Positions 1-12,825 of a stretch of DNA of 64,000 nucleotides are shown one piece after another. The notes below the pieces were generated by a model that worked only from the letters and a program-made list of their open reading frames with translations, was not told where the DNA came from and made no database searches. The stretch is from Apostichopus japonicus. Taxonomy: Eukaryota; Echinodermata; Holothuroidea; Aspidochirotida; Stichopodidae. How positions within the stretch are numbered: position 1 is the first letter of the stretch; every line of letters starts with the position of its first letter. Location: assembly GCF_037975245.1 (NCBI RefSeq), contig NC_092576.1, forward strand, positions 37,486,111 to 37,550,110, read 5' to 3'. The position numbers and the translations under genes are program-made.

Positions 1-100
1 TGGGCAATCCATTACAATCTTGATTATTTATGTATTGTTGTCAGAAAGTAATTAAATTTATTTAATATCAAAGAATTATGATGCATTTTTTTATCTTCAG

Positions 101-1462
101 GTGAAAAGCTTCCGTCGTCGCTATAGGTAAGAAAATAGTACTAATAGGGAGCAAGTTCAAAACACTACAAACAAACATAGAAAGGTTTTGTTTCATCCAA
201 ACATAGAACGTATCATTATATCCACAGCGTTGCACCTACATAATTACAATGTCACTCGTGTGAAGCTGTTGTATATCTTAGTAAATGTCAAGGTTTAAAG
301 TATGAATTTGTATTTAAAACAACATTAACTAGTGTTTATGCAGATTTGAAATGGTGACTCTGAATACTGTTATTCACATGGATCATTATTGTTATTTGAA
401 ACAATGATATACATGCGATGACCCTTTAGACCAATCAATTAACATTTAGATATTGATTTTTTTACTGTTTAGACATATTGCTGTAGTTGCGTATGCCATT
501 TTAATTAAGTTTATTTGTTAAGTTTAGATCATAGCAATTATCAACTTTAATATTTTCTATTTGATGAAATTACTTCAACAAAAGTTGCTATATCTAAAAA
601 TGTTAGAAAAACCTTCATCATTTTAGTTTTTGCTACTATTCCTTAGATTGATTTCAATAACACTTATTTTACTGCTCTAATGAGAAATCCAGGTGTAACG
701 GCAAGTTCATTTACAATTATGAAGAATTTTAGGTTGTAAAAAAATAGCAATGCCAAATTACAGCATGGAAGTAAAAGGGGTTGTTTTAGTTTGTTTCTGC
801 AATTTTGTAGCCTTTTCATTTAATTTTTAATTTTGAAAGAATGCCAGAAAGGATACGGTATGTAATGTATACAACTTACGAACGTTTTGGTCGATCATAG
901 GGTTTTATAAAGTTTCCTTATCAACGAGGCTAACATAGACCATACTAACTTACGATGTGTAAACTTATTGTACATAAATTAAAACACAGAATTGATAAAC
1001 AAATCCGAATTCGATACCCCTCTCATTAGACCACTCCACGGGGGACAAAACAGTAATGTATCAATCGGCTCTCGTGACAGCTTCAATCTGAAAATCATTA
1101 ATGCTTCTTAAGAGATTGATTTGAATATGTTTACCTTTTCAAAGCCACTGCGGTTCTAAGTTCCATTGACCATGTAGCTGCAAATTGCAGAAAACGTACG
1201 ATAACTGTTAATTCACTCACTGGTAATAAAGAACTTGGAAAGCAAAAATTCATACCTAATATGATTTTAAACTGTCAATATGTTGTATATGTTAACTTGG
1301 AAGTGCTGGTGACTATTTTATGTACTGTATTTGATATTGGAGTGCTTAGCTATGTCGGTTATCATTTGCACCAGTTGATCTTACTTTATTCAATATAGAG
1401 ATGAACCATGGCAGCAGACCTGGAGAGTCTCGAGAGGAAACCGAAATCTTGAAACAGAATAA
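101..1462 (+). CDS. Possible 3' end of a membrane-receptor gene (two exons)
   Basis: Two candidate exons, 101-126 and 1399-1462, are joined by an intron with a good donor (CTATAG|GTAAGA) and acceptor (TTCAATATAG). A preceding acceptor (TTATCTTCAG) opens the first. Read in phase 0 the first gives VKSFRRRY, with a split Arg codon completed by the second exon, which ends in TAA at 1460-1462. The Arg/Lys-rich start resembles the cytoplasmic border of a transmembrane protein, so a TM exon would lie left of the window. The frame stays open and acidic for about 25 more codons past the TAA, so this could be a nonsense-truncated tail. No family is recognised. Alternative frames of the second exon are also open, so confidence is low. 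Confidence 0.22.
127..1398. other. Gene-free stretch, probable intron
   Basis: AT-rich sequence without convincing coding exons. If the tail exons on either side are real, it is their intron. Confidence 0.3.
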
Positions 1463-1544
1463 GAAGATGACGATACGTTGTCAAGTACAGAAGACATTGT
1501 TGTAAATATTACACTAAGGTGTCACCAAAAAAAAAGTTCAGTTT

Positions 1545-4500
1545 TCCACCACATTACTTCATTGCAGAAAGCTGAAGTGGCGTGCACAATATATCAGAGG
1601 TTGGAACCAAAACAATAACAAAATGATTATTAAGTATTATATTATTGGTATGTTGCCATGCACCTTTATTCAACTGAGTTCTATGTGAGAACTAATGAAT
1701 CAAATTAAGTTTGGTATCAGGTTTGCTCCATTTATATTAAATTTTCTACAATATAACTCAAGCATAGTTGTAAGCTTTTCTCGGCTGTTATATGAAGGGT
1801 CAAGAACCTTTATGATAGAACGTGTACCAAAGGAAGGGTCGTGGCTCTGTGACCGTTAATCTGCTTCCTTTGTAGGGTGTAGGGTCCTTCCCTTAAAAAC
1901 AGACACTTAGAGTACAAATGGAGCACGGTTATTTTTAGACTATAAATTAGGTATACAATAAGGTCGTAAGACAAGTCCCTACAAACTAAAGTATTGGACA
2001 AGATCAGTTATGTAATATAATCGATCCTCAACATCGTTGAAGGTCACATCACTATGCATTGTAATAAAGAAAGATACAACATTCTCATTTACTTTATATA
2101 TGTGTAAAAAGCAAAAGCTGCTATTTTTCACGTGCTTTCAGATCTATAGTCATAAGATATCAAGTGTCAGCTGCCAAATTTCCAATGTTGTAACAGTGGC
2201 TTAGGAAGCTATCAAGAAGTGTGGGACCAAAAACTACTTTGGTTTTCTCCACTAGAAGAAATGTTTAGAATATATAGTAACTGCGACGTGTTGCTAGAAA
2301 TATCTTATGTCTAAATGACAACACTACATAAACTACACGAGTGGCAGTGTTTCATTTCAAGTTTGACATTTCCTGCCCCCCCCCCCCTATCGAGTATTAG
2401 AGCATTTTGAGTGACACGAAATGCAAGATAATAGTTTGATGCTTGACACTCGTTTCTGTAAATATTAGTGATCCGTTTGAAAGATTAAGCATGGCTGTCA
2501 TGGAGTGCATCGATCCCTAAGTTGAATGTGAGGAGCCAGAGACACTCCTGCCCCATTCATCAAAGTACAGAAAATGGGGTAACGGTCCATTTGAACTTGT
2601 TCCTACTCGTAAGTTTAACTTTTTTTTTCATTATTTGAATAAACAAATTATCTACTCACCTATTCGATTCGACCTAGACTAGCATAATACTACAGATATG
2701 AACTGAGCTCAATTCCTACTTTGGAGTTCAATGTGTAATGAATGTGTTCGTTTCAAGTCAAACTTTGCTCTCTTTTCGATATCAAGAGTGATAAGACCTT
2801 ATATGTTCCTTTTTAATTCTTACGCATTTTTATTAGTTTTCTTATCATTTTCCGTCTTTGTTTCTCAAGTTTTGCCTTTTCTTTACATAGTGTCTTCCTG
2901 AATAGAACTTAACATGTACACTGAGAATATATATCTCATTATTTCTAAGAACTTCTTTCACAATAAAAAATAAACAAGAAGGCCACAGAATCAGACAATT
3001 CAAATGATTTTTTTTCCATTCAAAAAGAATGAGACGTTAAAACTCGATATAAAGACATGATGCAATATGATCCATTTGGTAAAATATATCAGAATCAATT
3101 CGTATTTTTAGCTCTATTTGTTGCTTTGTAATTGCTAAATATTAGTGTTATTTTTTTTAATTTTTATTAAGCTTTGATTGTATTTGATATTGCTTTCATG
3201 TGAAGAAATTTCAAACATGTAGCTTTTACCGCGACATTATATAACCTTACTTTAGCTTAAAAGTAATAAATAATATAATATATATATAACTTCATTTTTG
3301 CAATTTGAAATCAAAATAAATTTCAGAAATTACAAATTAATAAGAGTTAAATTTGTATCAATATTATGAGTGTTTTTATCGATCAGTTAATATATTAAAC
3401 ATAATAAACCTATTTAATTACATTTTGTGTCTTTCGCATTTCTGTATTGTTACGCATAGAACGCAGACTGGAATATGTACGGTTAATTTGAAGTTCGTTA
3501 ACATTGACATTTACACATTCAATGAACCCACGTTAGCCACATACCCACGATATAGACACAAATAGAATAATCAACTCATAATTCCCTGCGTGATTATGAA
3601 TAGGCATTTGTGCTAAATTATATCTGCTTTTGATATCACTCAGTGATTATTCTTTTCGTGGGCCTGTACACCAGCTAAATGATATGTCCCTGTCGTTTGT
3701 AGCGTGTACACGAAATATGTTATGCTAGTACATATAGTATCTGTAGTTTCGTCATTCTGCATGTTTTATTGTCCTGGTTCACAATTTCACTGTCATATAT
3801 TAATAGTTGCATTCCTTTTTTTGCACAGAGAGATGGTGGAAAAGTGTATGTTTCACAATAAAAAAATTGGTAAACACTGGTATATGGAACCCATTTGTGT
3901 CGTCAGACTGAAGAAGTAGTTTGGTAATTACGCTCACCTCTCCCAATGTTCTCAACATCACACACATAATTAAGAATATTGATAGGCATAACTTGCTTTA
4001 AAACCTTATCATGTACTTTCTTTATTGTATAAATATAGCACCCTTTGTTAAGTTCTTTATGATTCCCATTGAGACGTTCCTACAATGGGTGTTGATCTCA
4101 ACGAACCCTTTGACAATCCTTCTTTCATAAAGCCGTAATTTACCATTCCATAAAGGCTCAAATGCCGCTAGCTAAAAAAATAGTCGGAGCATTTCCAATT
4201 TGCCTCCCTTACCATCTTGAATTAATTTACACACTACAACGTTTAAATGTATCCTAAAAGCTTTTGACGAACAATGTTAAAACTTTACCATTATCATTGT
4301 GGTAGCTGGATGATATGACAATCTTTACTCTTTATAGTGGCACGAAATATAAATGTATGTAATAAAGAATAGGATGTGAAATTTAAAAGAAATAAGAACA
4401 AAAATTGTGCGGTCCTTAAAATCATATCTGGAAACATATTAACGACAAATTAACACATTAAATATTTATATCAGAGTTGTACATTTTTTTTATACTTACA

Positions 4501-6144
4501 AGTAATCATAATTCGTCATAAAGTTATATTAGTTGGGTAGTGTTCAATCGTATTGATAATGACAATAGCAAGCTTGCCAATGCAACCCCAACCCCTTATG
4601 TAAGTGTCAGTTGTTGCTTGGTTATTCTTAAGACGAGTTGATAAGTATAAGAGAATTTACCTAGTCATATACCATATCCTATAATCTAGGCAGAGTAATT
4701 GTACTCTGAACCTGTAAAAACATCTGATATCAGAGTGATATGGACTTAAGTACATATTTTCTCTTCTTTTTATTTCATTTTTTTATTTTTATTCAATCAA
4801 ATACTGATACTGTTTAAGTGCTTACTTTTATCACGAGTGTCGATATGGTCCTCAAACAGGTTGTCCGGATTGAGATAATATTTCCTATCGGCTTTCCTTT
4901 TACTTTTCATCATTTATGTACTAACAAAATATTGCAATGTAGTGTTTTAAAGTGACTAGCATATAATCCATACGTATTACTAGTTATGTAACGTGGATGG
5001 GTCTACTTGAACTCGTCTTCTTGTTACTCGTAATGTACTAACTAAACGGAATGGTAGCATTCTTGTACGGATGCTTGTACCAGAATTAGAATTCTTTCTC
5101 ACGCCTAGATCCCAATACTCGAACTAATTAATAATAAACTCTATATCGGCTATCAATAATAGTTGACAGTATTGCGTACAATAAAGGACACATGGGTTGC
5201 CATTGGTTGAACCTACAATCTTTCACAGACCCTGCAAATAGAAGAGCCAGATAAAGGGCACCCTCATATTTAATTTATATAACTTGTTTTTATTTTACAC
5301 CGTTTGAAAATGATACTTGTGTGCTGTAACGATTAAATAAAATGGAATCAATCTGCCGTCTCTTTGAACGAGCAAGGTCACAACAAGGTCATATAACATA
5401 TTTATCCTATCCATAGAATGAGTGTAAGTTTTTACGTTTCACATTAATTTGTCAGATTGTATCAGAACTGGTCAAATCAGTTTTTTAATACCTTAATGTC
5501 AAATTTAAGAGAGCAATGTGAAATAAATGTTTTACTTTATAAAAATAATATATTGACCATTTCCTTCTTTTTATACCTAATTCAACGAGTTTAAATTGGA
5601 GCATTTAGATGAAAATAAACCCCTTCTGAATTATGGCATTCAATCAATAATCGTACCTTTAACAATATTGTGACTCAATATTAATCATGATAGCACTTTC
5701 TAGCTATGACCGTTGTCACTGTGTACTCCTATTAAGTAATCTGTAAATGGAAAGGATGTGTATCCATGACAGGAAATAAGATCATAGAGCTTCCACACAG
5801 AAATACACAAGAATATTTACGTTACTGTTTTACTTTTGCATTATATTTTTTTCGAAACTAACTATGAAGATCAATATGTCTATGTTTTAATATATGTCTA
5901 CCCAACTTGGTAGAAATAAAAGTGTTTTCTTGTGTTAAACACTGATAACAATGATCACATACCATATTTAAATACGAACTTGATTGCCTTCACTAATTAC
6001 TGCTATAAATTAGCTAACTTACGTGTTGTTACTAGGTTTACACAATCTGTCCTGTTTGTGACATGGTAATAATATATTAAACGACCAACCAATGTTGATC
6101 TCAAGTGACCTCCTACTTTCTAAAACGAGATTCATGGTTCTTAC
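1545..6144. other. Intergenic AT-rich sequence
   Basis: About 4.6 kb with only short open frames that lack coherent splice sites or recognisable protein sequence. There is a C-run near 2377 and many short A/T tracts. I see no repeat with defined ends. A pyrimidine-rich acceptor just before 3829 could open a small terminal exon, but the reading frame is ambiguous. Confidence 0.4.
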
Positions 6145-6261
6145 GTATTGAATGTAAAGTCTCCATGTAGTGAATATTAGTATGGCTGTAATTATGATTA
6201 CAATAACTTGGTAAGTCGATGTCGTTTGACCTTGGACCTCCAACAAAGCGTTGAGGTTCTC
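6145..6261 (-). CDS. Transmembrane exon of an unrecognised gene
   Basis: A 117-nt exon, 39 codons, phase 0 at both ends. Acceptor TTACAATAG is at 6270-6262 and donor TAC|GTAAGA at 6145-6144. The peptide starts ENLNALLEVQG, runs through a Thr/Ser/Tyr-rich stretch into a strongly hydrophobic helix (VIVIIITAILIF) and ends with TTWRLYIQY, so it would cross the membrane once with a basic inner edge. The next exon upstream in the same direction (6662-6615) is also phase 0. I do not recognise the protein. No terminal exon was found below 6145. Confidence 0.4.
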
Positions 6262-6614
6262 CTATTGTAAATAAGATAATATACATGACGAACATATCAT
6301 ATCATCTGCGATGTCAACTTATTTCAGTTATTTAATTACAGACTGGAAGCCTATTGCTACCATCCATCGGTACAACCTTGTTTAGCCTAATCTTGTCCCT
6401 TCAAATAGTCTACTATCTAGTATTTACTCATTCTTTACTGTCAAACTATTTTATCAAATTTTACTGAAGACAAATTATACAATACGAATATCACTTAACC
6501 TATCATGTAGCTTCAATTCCACCAGTACATCATTGTTGTCACGCCCACACTTGTAAACACATATAAGCCCCCCCCCCCCCCCCACACACACACACATGTT
6601 AACACGCACATTAC

Positions 6615-6662
6615 CTCCTCGTACAGTTCTGCATCGGTCAGTTCTTCTACAGTTGTTTTAAT
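6615..6662 (-). CDS. Short acidic exon upstream of the TM exon
   Basis: A 48-nt exon reading IKTTVEELTDAELYEE, with acceptor TTTTACAG before 6662 and donor GAGGAG|GTAATG. Only phase 0 is open: the phase-2 reading hits TAG and the phase-1 reading hits TAA at once. It joins in frame to 6261-6145, placing an acidic linker just outside the predicted TM helix. Confidence 0.4.
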
Positions 6663-7180
6663 CTGTAAAAGTAGAAATATCGCTCCACATTGATATCCAT
6701 GTTCTGTGAATCATTTACCACTAAGTTAAGTTACACCTTTAAACAGTGATGAAGCTTTGTATTGAACTGTATCGCTGAACTGTATTTGAACCAATGATAT
6801 AAAACGGTAAATATTATGTCGATGTTTGTTTAATATAACACAATTGTGAAGTCTAGACTGTCAAAGTTAAGTTGCCATTATATTTAAACACAGATGTAGT
6901 ACTGTACTGACATCGGTAGAGCTGCACTGATCAATGCTTGTTTTGCTTGTTGCCCACAATATAATAAGTTGAACGTTGAATAATGTCGATTGTACTTACA
7001 TTGGTTTCAAGTTTCAAGCATTATTGTAAAATATCGCTTACCTTGGTTTGCCTATGCAAGGTCACCGCAGTTTATATAAATAGCTGAACTCGCTTTAACC
7101 TTACGAGTATTACGAAATATCAGTTGCTACATAATTGATGAATAATTTTGTTTGCTCAATAAACAAAGCAGTGTTGACTG

Positions 7181-7423
7181 ATGCAACATTTGCTTTCGTT
7201 GTTGCTGAACGTTGGTTTATTGAGCCTATTGTTAGATAAAATGCAACGATCAAGTACCCCAATCACGTTCATATCAATAAAGAAAGACTGTATTGTTACT
7301 GCTTGGTACGTACTTTTGATAACGGGTTTGAATAATATATTGCTGAATCGGCCTGATTGTGATGATAGTGTAATAGCTATGGTGCACTGTGCTCTCATAT
7401 TTGAAGGCGGGCAATACAAATAA
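7181..7423 (+). other. Ambiguous open frame within a minus-strand intron
   Basis: The + strand holds an 80-codon ORF starting MQHLLSLLLNVGLLSLLLDK, like a signal peptide. The opposite strand is also open over 7500-7156, with a Cys-containing peptide starting near ANYLYCPPSNM and a possible internal donor (AAAA|GTACGT). The two overlap, so at most one is real. Neither has recognised homology. The position between two candidate exons of the minus-strand gene slightly favours the minus reading. Confidence 0.15.
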
Positions 7424-8292
7424 TTAGCTAATACATTACAGTATGTTAGTTTATTGTATAACCTGACTTTACTTAAAGTTTGGAAACGACTACAAAGCAT
7501 AAATGAGGTGGCCAGTTATTTCATAAAGAAGCATGAGTCAATTCATGTCATATATGATACAAACCTATTGAGAGTTGTCGTATATGTTATTAAAAACATT
7601 CTCTGACTAAGGCAACATTTTGGTACTTACTTCGAGCATTAATGTTAATACAACTCGATACATATAGCTCGTCGTTCAGTTATTGATATTTATAGTTCAT
7701 GATTATTTGCAAAAATGAAATAAAATATTTTATTGCGTCATAAGCTCATTTGAAAATAGTATCTGTGTAGATAAAATGTACAGATTATTCAAACTTATTC
7801 ACACTAGACCAAAACTCTCAATTCAGTGACACACTTAAGAAGGGGCTGAAAATGTTCTGATTGCAATTATGTTTAGACTTATTTAAATGAAAACAAACTC
7901 AAACGCTCTTTGCATTTTGTCAATCAAGGTTACTTTCGCTTTGGATGAACTTTGATTCAAATGATTGACTTCCGCCAGGTATCTGTCATTGTATGTAAAG
8001 CCGCAAGATGGGTGCATGGTAACGTTATATTGACCTGTAGTTTAGGAGACCAAACTCTATCTTAACATTGTATTGTATACGATGATATATTTAAGCAAAA
8101 CAGACAATGCGATAAAACAATCAATAACAATCAATGAGATTTATATCATTTTTGATAACAAAACCTATCCTAAATGCGTGTGAAAATGAATCTCAATTGT
8201 AATAGCACGAGGTAGTAGTTTTCACTTTCCGTTATCATGATATCAATATGTTAATATGATGATCACATCAATGATCATATTGTATTGCTTAC

Positions 8293-8523
8293 GGTACTTC
8301 CATGTGAAGCCATGACAGCCAAACGTATAAACCGATGGTACATGCTAGTAATGAAGCGTTTAGTCGTCAACCTATGCATACCAAAGCGTTTGTGAGTCAT
8401 GTGATGATCGTTAGCCAATGCTACCAATTTTTTTATGGTTGTTAATATATCGAACAGCATACAGGGGGTAACAGCATATGTATTAATAGTATAGTTATCG
8501 TTCACTGATTGCAACAACTTTTT
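8293..8523 (-). CDS. 231-nt coding exon of the same minus-strand gene
   Basis: 77 codons, phase 0 to phase 0, between acceptor TGATTTCAG (8532-8524) and donor AGTACC|GTAAGC. The peptide begins KKLLQSVNDNYTINTYAV and later has MTHKRFGMHRLTTKRF. It is helix-prone, rich in His and basic residues, with a single Cys. Together with 6662-6615 and 6261-6145 it makes three consecutive phase-0 exons, which supports one gene on the minus strand. No domain is recognised. A first exon with a signal peptide would lie above 8524 and was not found. Confidence 0.4.
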
Positions 8524-9700
8524 CTGAAATCAAATCTGTTATTTAATTGCTACACAGTACATGGTTGTAATACATTGCAAGTTATTTACAAACGTCTAAA
8601 GTCCCGGCGTTTATAATCTACTTAACATAACGAACGATGGCTGATGTTGTCACTTGTGGCTTTTGGCGAACTTGACGACTCTACAACTCCTCGAATTGCA
8701 AGTGTATTGCTAAATAACTGTTTAACAAGTAACAAGAAACAAGAGTCATGTTACACCCTTTCCGTAGCACATGTTAACAATAAGTGGTATCAGTTATCAC
8801 TGAATCGTTGCCAGTCTAGAATAAGATGAAAAGAAAAAGTAAATAATACTTTGAGTCTGTATAATATGCTATATGCGATATCTGTAAAGGTTCGGAGGGC
8901 AATTGACCTGCATTGTACCTAAGTATTTTTATCTTCTATAGTAATCTGCACGGAACATGAAAACAAGTTTAATCTAATGATCTTACCAAAATTAGTTTAT
9001 TTTCCTTGTTCTAATTGATTATGATACATTTCGTCTTTTTCTTCCATTGACGCAACTAATGTAACTCAATACTTTTTCAGAAAATCATGTATACGTTTTA
9101 CATTTCAAGAATCAAGAGCTTCTTGCAGGATACAAATCAGGGTTCACATACGGTACATTGTTAAACTTCAGATATACCACGGTATCTTAATTATGTTTTC
9201 AAGTTTAATAACAGTACTAACAATAATTTCATTTGTAAAAATATAAGCGTTACAAAACATTATCTCTTCACTCTACAGAAAGAAATAATTTTCACCCCCA
9301 TCAATTAGTTACAAAAGAATGTTAATTTCCATATCAAACGTTTCATCTGTTACATTTAGTCAGTAAAAACCCTCTCCATTTTTGTGTCTATAGTAGACAC
9401 ATCAGATTACTTTAATGTCAATATGAACTTTGAGATTAGTCAGTGACTACAAGCGTGTTAGGAAATATGCAACCCGAACAGGAGACGCCATTTTGATACT
9501 TCACAATTGGAACATATCATAGTCAAATACACATAAGTCGTGGCTCTGCTAAAACGCCTGGCTGTGCAAGTTTCGTTTGACTGGACCAATTTCTAAGGTA
9601 ATTCTCTTCTGTTGACGGTTTAGAATTTCATTATGATATTTAGATTTGTTTCTAGTCGTTACAATGTATGTCAGTTCGTGTTTTAGCTAGAACTAAAGTG

Positions 9701-11847
9701 TAAATGTTGAGTTACAGTTAGGCCCATTGTCAATAGGTTAGTTCTTGTTTGGCTTCCTTATTCCTATTCATGTACAGCTGTGGTTTAACATATAACAGTC
9801 ATATTTAAAACTGTCACAGTGATAAAACAGTGTCTGGTACACATTTCGCATTTCATGGGAACTATTATATCGATGATACAACACAAAGGCAAGGACATTT
9901 ATAAAATTCCAAAGAAGAACACATTTTTTGGTCACTATCCTACATTCTCTCACTCTATGGAGTATTATTTTTTTTTAATTATCATATCCTTCTTTATAAT
10001 CAAAATTCTGCCTCATGTCTTTAAAAAAACGGAAGTAAAACATATTCCACTGCCATTGCAGATGTGTCAAAAGGATCTCAATGTTTAACCCATGGAGGAA
10101 ATAACTCACACAGTTATATCGCAATCACTTAAGCAACCACATTTTACGTAGTTAATTGAAAGGTAACTTTTCCTGGTCTGTCTAGTCTACGTTGGGTCAA
10201 GGTGTAATTTTGAATGTCATAAATGAAATAATATGTATGGATACATGCGCGTTTCAGCATTACGTAAGTACTAGAAATGCCATCAGCATGTAACAAACAT
10301 TGACTTTCATATCTTAGTAGTAATAGTAATGATAGTAATGAACGTTAAATTCTAACTGGCAAGTTGTCTACAAAGGCTAGAAATGCTGTTTTGCAATCTA
10401 TCCCTAAAACAAAGGTGTCATGTACCTTGAACTTGGTGTACATATATCGAAGTGTCTCTTGAGTCATGAAATCTCAACCTCCCTATTCCTCAGCCAAATC
10501 CCGGAAATGACATATGTAACTTCATTAACTTCCTACTAGTCTGAGCTCTATTAACAAGCATCGGTACAATGTTTACGGATGTCAAATCAATTCTTCCGGT
10601 AGCTACGAATTACTAATACTTCATTTTCTCTCAGTAATCTCTCCTTCCTGCAATTTTCTCCACAAAGAAAAGTGTCATGAAATGAGGACGATGTAGTAAA
10701 GCTGAACCAATATAAAACATCTGAATGCATATGTGCCCATGCATCAGGTTATTGCTTTATATTTCTCAGGAAATGTTGCGTTATAGTTAGGCCTTTTGTC
10801 AAAAGGTTAGTTATTGTTTGACTTCCTTATTCCTACTAATGTACAGCTGTAGTTTAACATATTTAACATATTTAAACTGTCAGAGTGATAATATAGTGTC
10901 TGGTACACCTTTTATGAGAACCAATTCTTACGATTATAAAATACAGAGGCAAGAACATTTATAATATTCCAAAGCAGAACACCATTTCAGTTATTATCCT
11001 ACATTCTCTCACTCTATGGAGCATTACTTTTGTAATTATCATATCCTTCGTTATAATCAAAATTCTACCTAAAGTCTTTGGAAAACGGAAAAAAAACACA
11101 TTTCATGGCCATTGAAGATGTGTCAAAATGACAAAATTGTCAAAATGGTCAAAATCCATTAAGGAATTAACTCACATGGTTATATCGCAATCACTTAAGC
11201 AACCAAATTTCACGTAGTCAATTGAAGTCAACTTGTCCTGTTTTTCCGGCAAGGTCTGTCTAGTCTACGTTGTGTCATAGAGTCAAGGTGTAATTTTCGA
11301 ATGTCATAAAATTAAAAAAATATGTATGGCTACATGCACGTGTGAGCATTACATAATTACTAAACATGCCATCAGCATGTAACAAACATTGACTTGAATA
11401 TCTTAGTAATAGTAGTGAACGTTAAATGTCAACTGTCATGAGGTCTACAGAGGCTCGAAATGTTGTTTCTCAATCATACCTAAAACAAAGGTGTCATGTA
11501 CTTTGAACTTGGTGTACGCATATCGAAGTGTCTCTTGAGTGATGACATCACAACCTCCCTATTCCACAGTCATATCCTAGAATGACATCTGTAACTTCAT
11601 TTTCCTACTAGTTTCAGCTCGTTTAACAAGCATCGGTACAATTATTACGGATGTCAAATCAATTTATCTGGTAGCTACGAATTACTAAAACTTCATTTCC
11701 TCTTAGTTATCCCACGCCCCTCCCCACCCCACGCCCTCCTCCCAAAAACCTCATGAATCGAAAACAATGTAGTACTCTTGAACCAACATAAAACATCTGA
11801 ATGCATATGTGCCCATTCATCAGGTTATTATTTTATATTTCTGAGGA
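9701..11847. repeat. Tandem duplication, two copies of about 1.07 kb
   Basis: Copy 1 (about 9701-10770) and copy 2 (about 10771-11847) align end to end. Both start near AAATGTTG.GTTA.AGTTAGG and end near CATCAGGTTATT..TTTATATTTCT. Divergence includes substitutions and small indels throughout. An 89-codon ORF in copy 1 (9819-10088) is interrupted in copy 2 by an early TAG, so it is probably not a gene. No terminal inverted repeats were seen, so a segmental tandem duplication is the simplest reading. Confidence 0.85.
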
Positions 11848-12149
11848 GTCGACAGAAATGATGAATCATATTTTTATTTCAATTGTTAATCCAAACAAAT
11901 GAAAGAAATGGCTTTTATTAAAATATCTACCTTTAAAAGTTGTTTTTTATAACAGTGCCGAATCAATTCGTGAAATGGGCAAGTTGCCTAATAATATATT
12001 GTTCATGTTTTAATAAGAGCGTTAACCGCTGCTGTAAAGTCGTTATATGAAGATAAAAACAGTCTTACTTGAATATGTTTTTATAACCACGGTACAATAT
12101 ATGTTTGAAATACGGTTAATTGTATATTTCTCAATTGAAAAGGGATCTT

Positions 12150-12520
12150 GGGCACGTTGTGGTCAAGTGGTTAAGGCAGTGGACTTGTGATCTAAGGATG
12201 ACAGGTTCGAGCCCTGGCCATATTGCGTTGTGTCCTTGGACAAGGAAGTTGCCTCTCTTCACCCACGTGTATGAATGTGACTTGCGAGGTGACTATAGTT
12301 GCGTGCTCCGGTTTGTGGCTGCACCCTATGGAATGTCCCTGAGGGGACACGTGGCCGTGGTGCACCGTGGTGCCCCAGGAGAGATTGTTTGCATTGTGCA
12401 TACTTTGGTGGGTAGGTGTGACAAGTTACTAATGACCAGGTTAAGAACAGCGCGGCAAGACTTCATTGCGCTATATAAGAACTGTTAATTATTAGTTGTT
12501 ATTATTGTTAATCGAACTCT
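12150..12520 (+). mobile_element. tRNA-derived SINE
   Basis: The head is tRNA-like: an A-box region TGGTCAAGTGGTTAAGG (from 12160), an anticodon-arm-like segment, and a B box GGTTCGAGCCC (12204-12214). A tRNA-unrelated body follows. The 3' end reads GCGCTATATAAGAACTG and then a TTATTATTGTT tail, the style of tail shared by many deuterostome SINEs. The ORF of 122 codons across it is incidental. I see only this copy in the window. Confidence 0.8.
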
Positions 12521-12714
12521 GTGGATATTTTGCGTAACCAATCTTCTACTAGAAAGTATCACGTGGGCGTAAATATATTACACGGGATAAGAATAAACGC
12601 ACCAAAACAAATTCAAAATGTGTTTGGTTCTGTCTCGTGATATGGAAAGGTTTGTATAGTGTACGTTTTTATTTATATTAGTAAAAATGAAAGTTATGGT
12701 TTAACATTGTTCAC

Positions 12715-12825
12715 CTAAATATACTGAGACGACAGATGAAAACTCATAAGGAAGACAACAAGAGTAAAAAAAAAATAATATAAATAAAGTATTTAATAAA
12801 ACGAGAACGAAACCAAAAGTTACAA
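12715..12825 (-). CDS. Candidate transmembrane exon of the divergent Ig gene
   Basis: On the minus strand an acceptor (CTATACAG) and a donor (TTAG|GTGAAC) enclose 111 nt in phase 1-1. The length and both phases equal those of the TM exon of the + strand Ig-NACHT gene (21779-21889). The translation starts VVTFGFVLVLLNTLFILFFF and is hydrophobic enough for one helix, though part of this comes from a poly-T run. It lies 3.5 kb downstream of the last supported Ig exon. The matching length and phase may be chance. Confidence 0.3.

Noticed and set aside
9819-10088. 89-codon ORF with a hydrophobic segment
   Set aside because: The equivalent frame in the tandem copy starting at 10771 has an early stop, so there is no sign of selection for coding.
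12120-12488. 122-codon + strand ORF and its antisense partner
   Set aside because: They lie within the tRNA-derived SINE and have no protein-like features.
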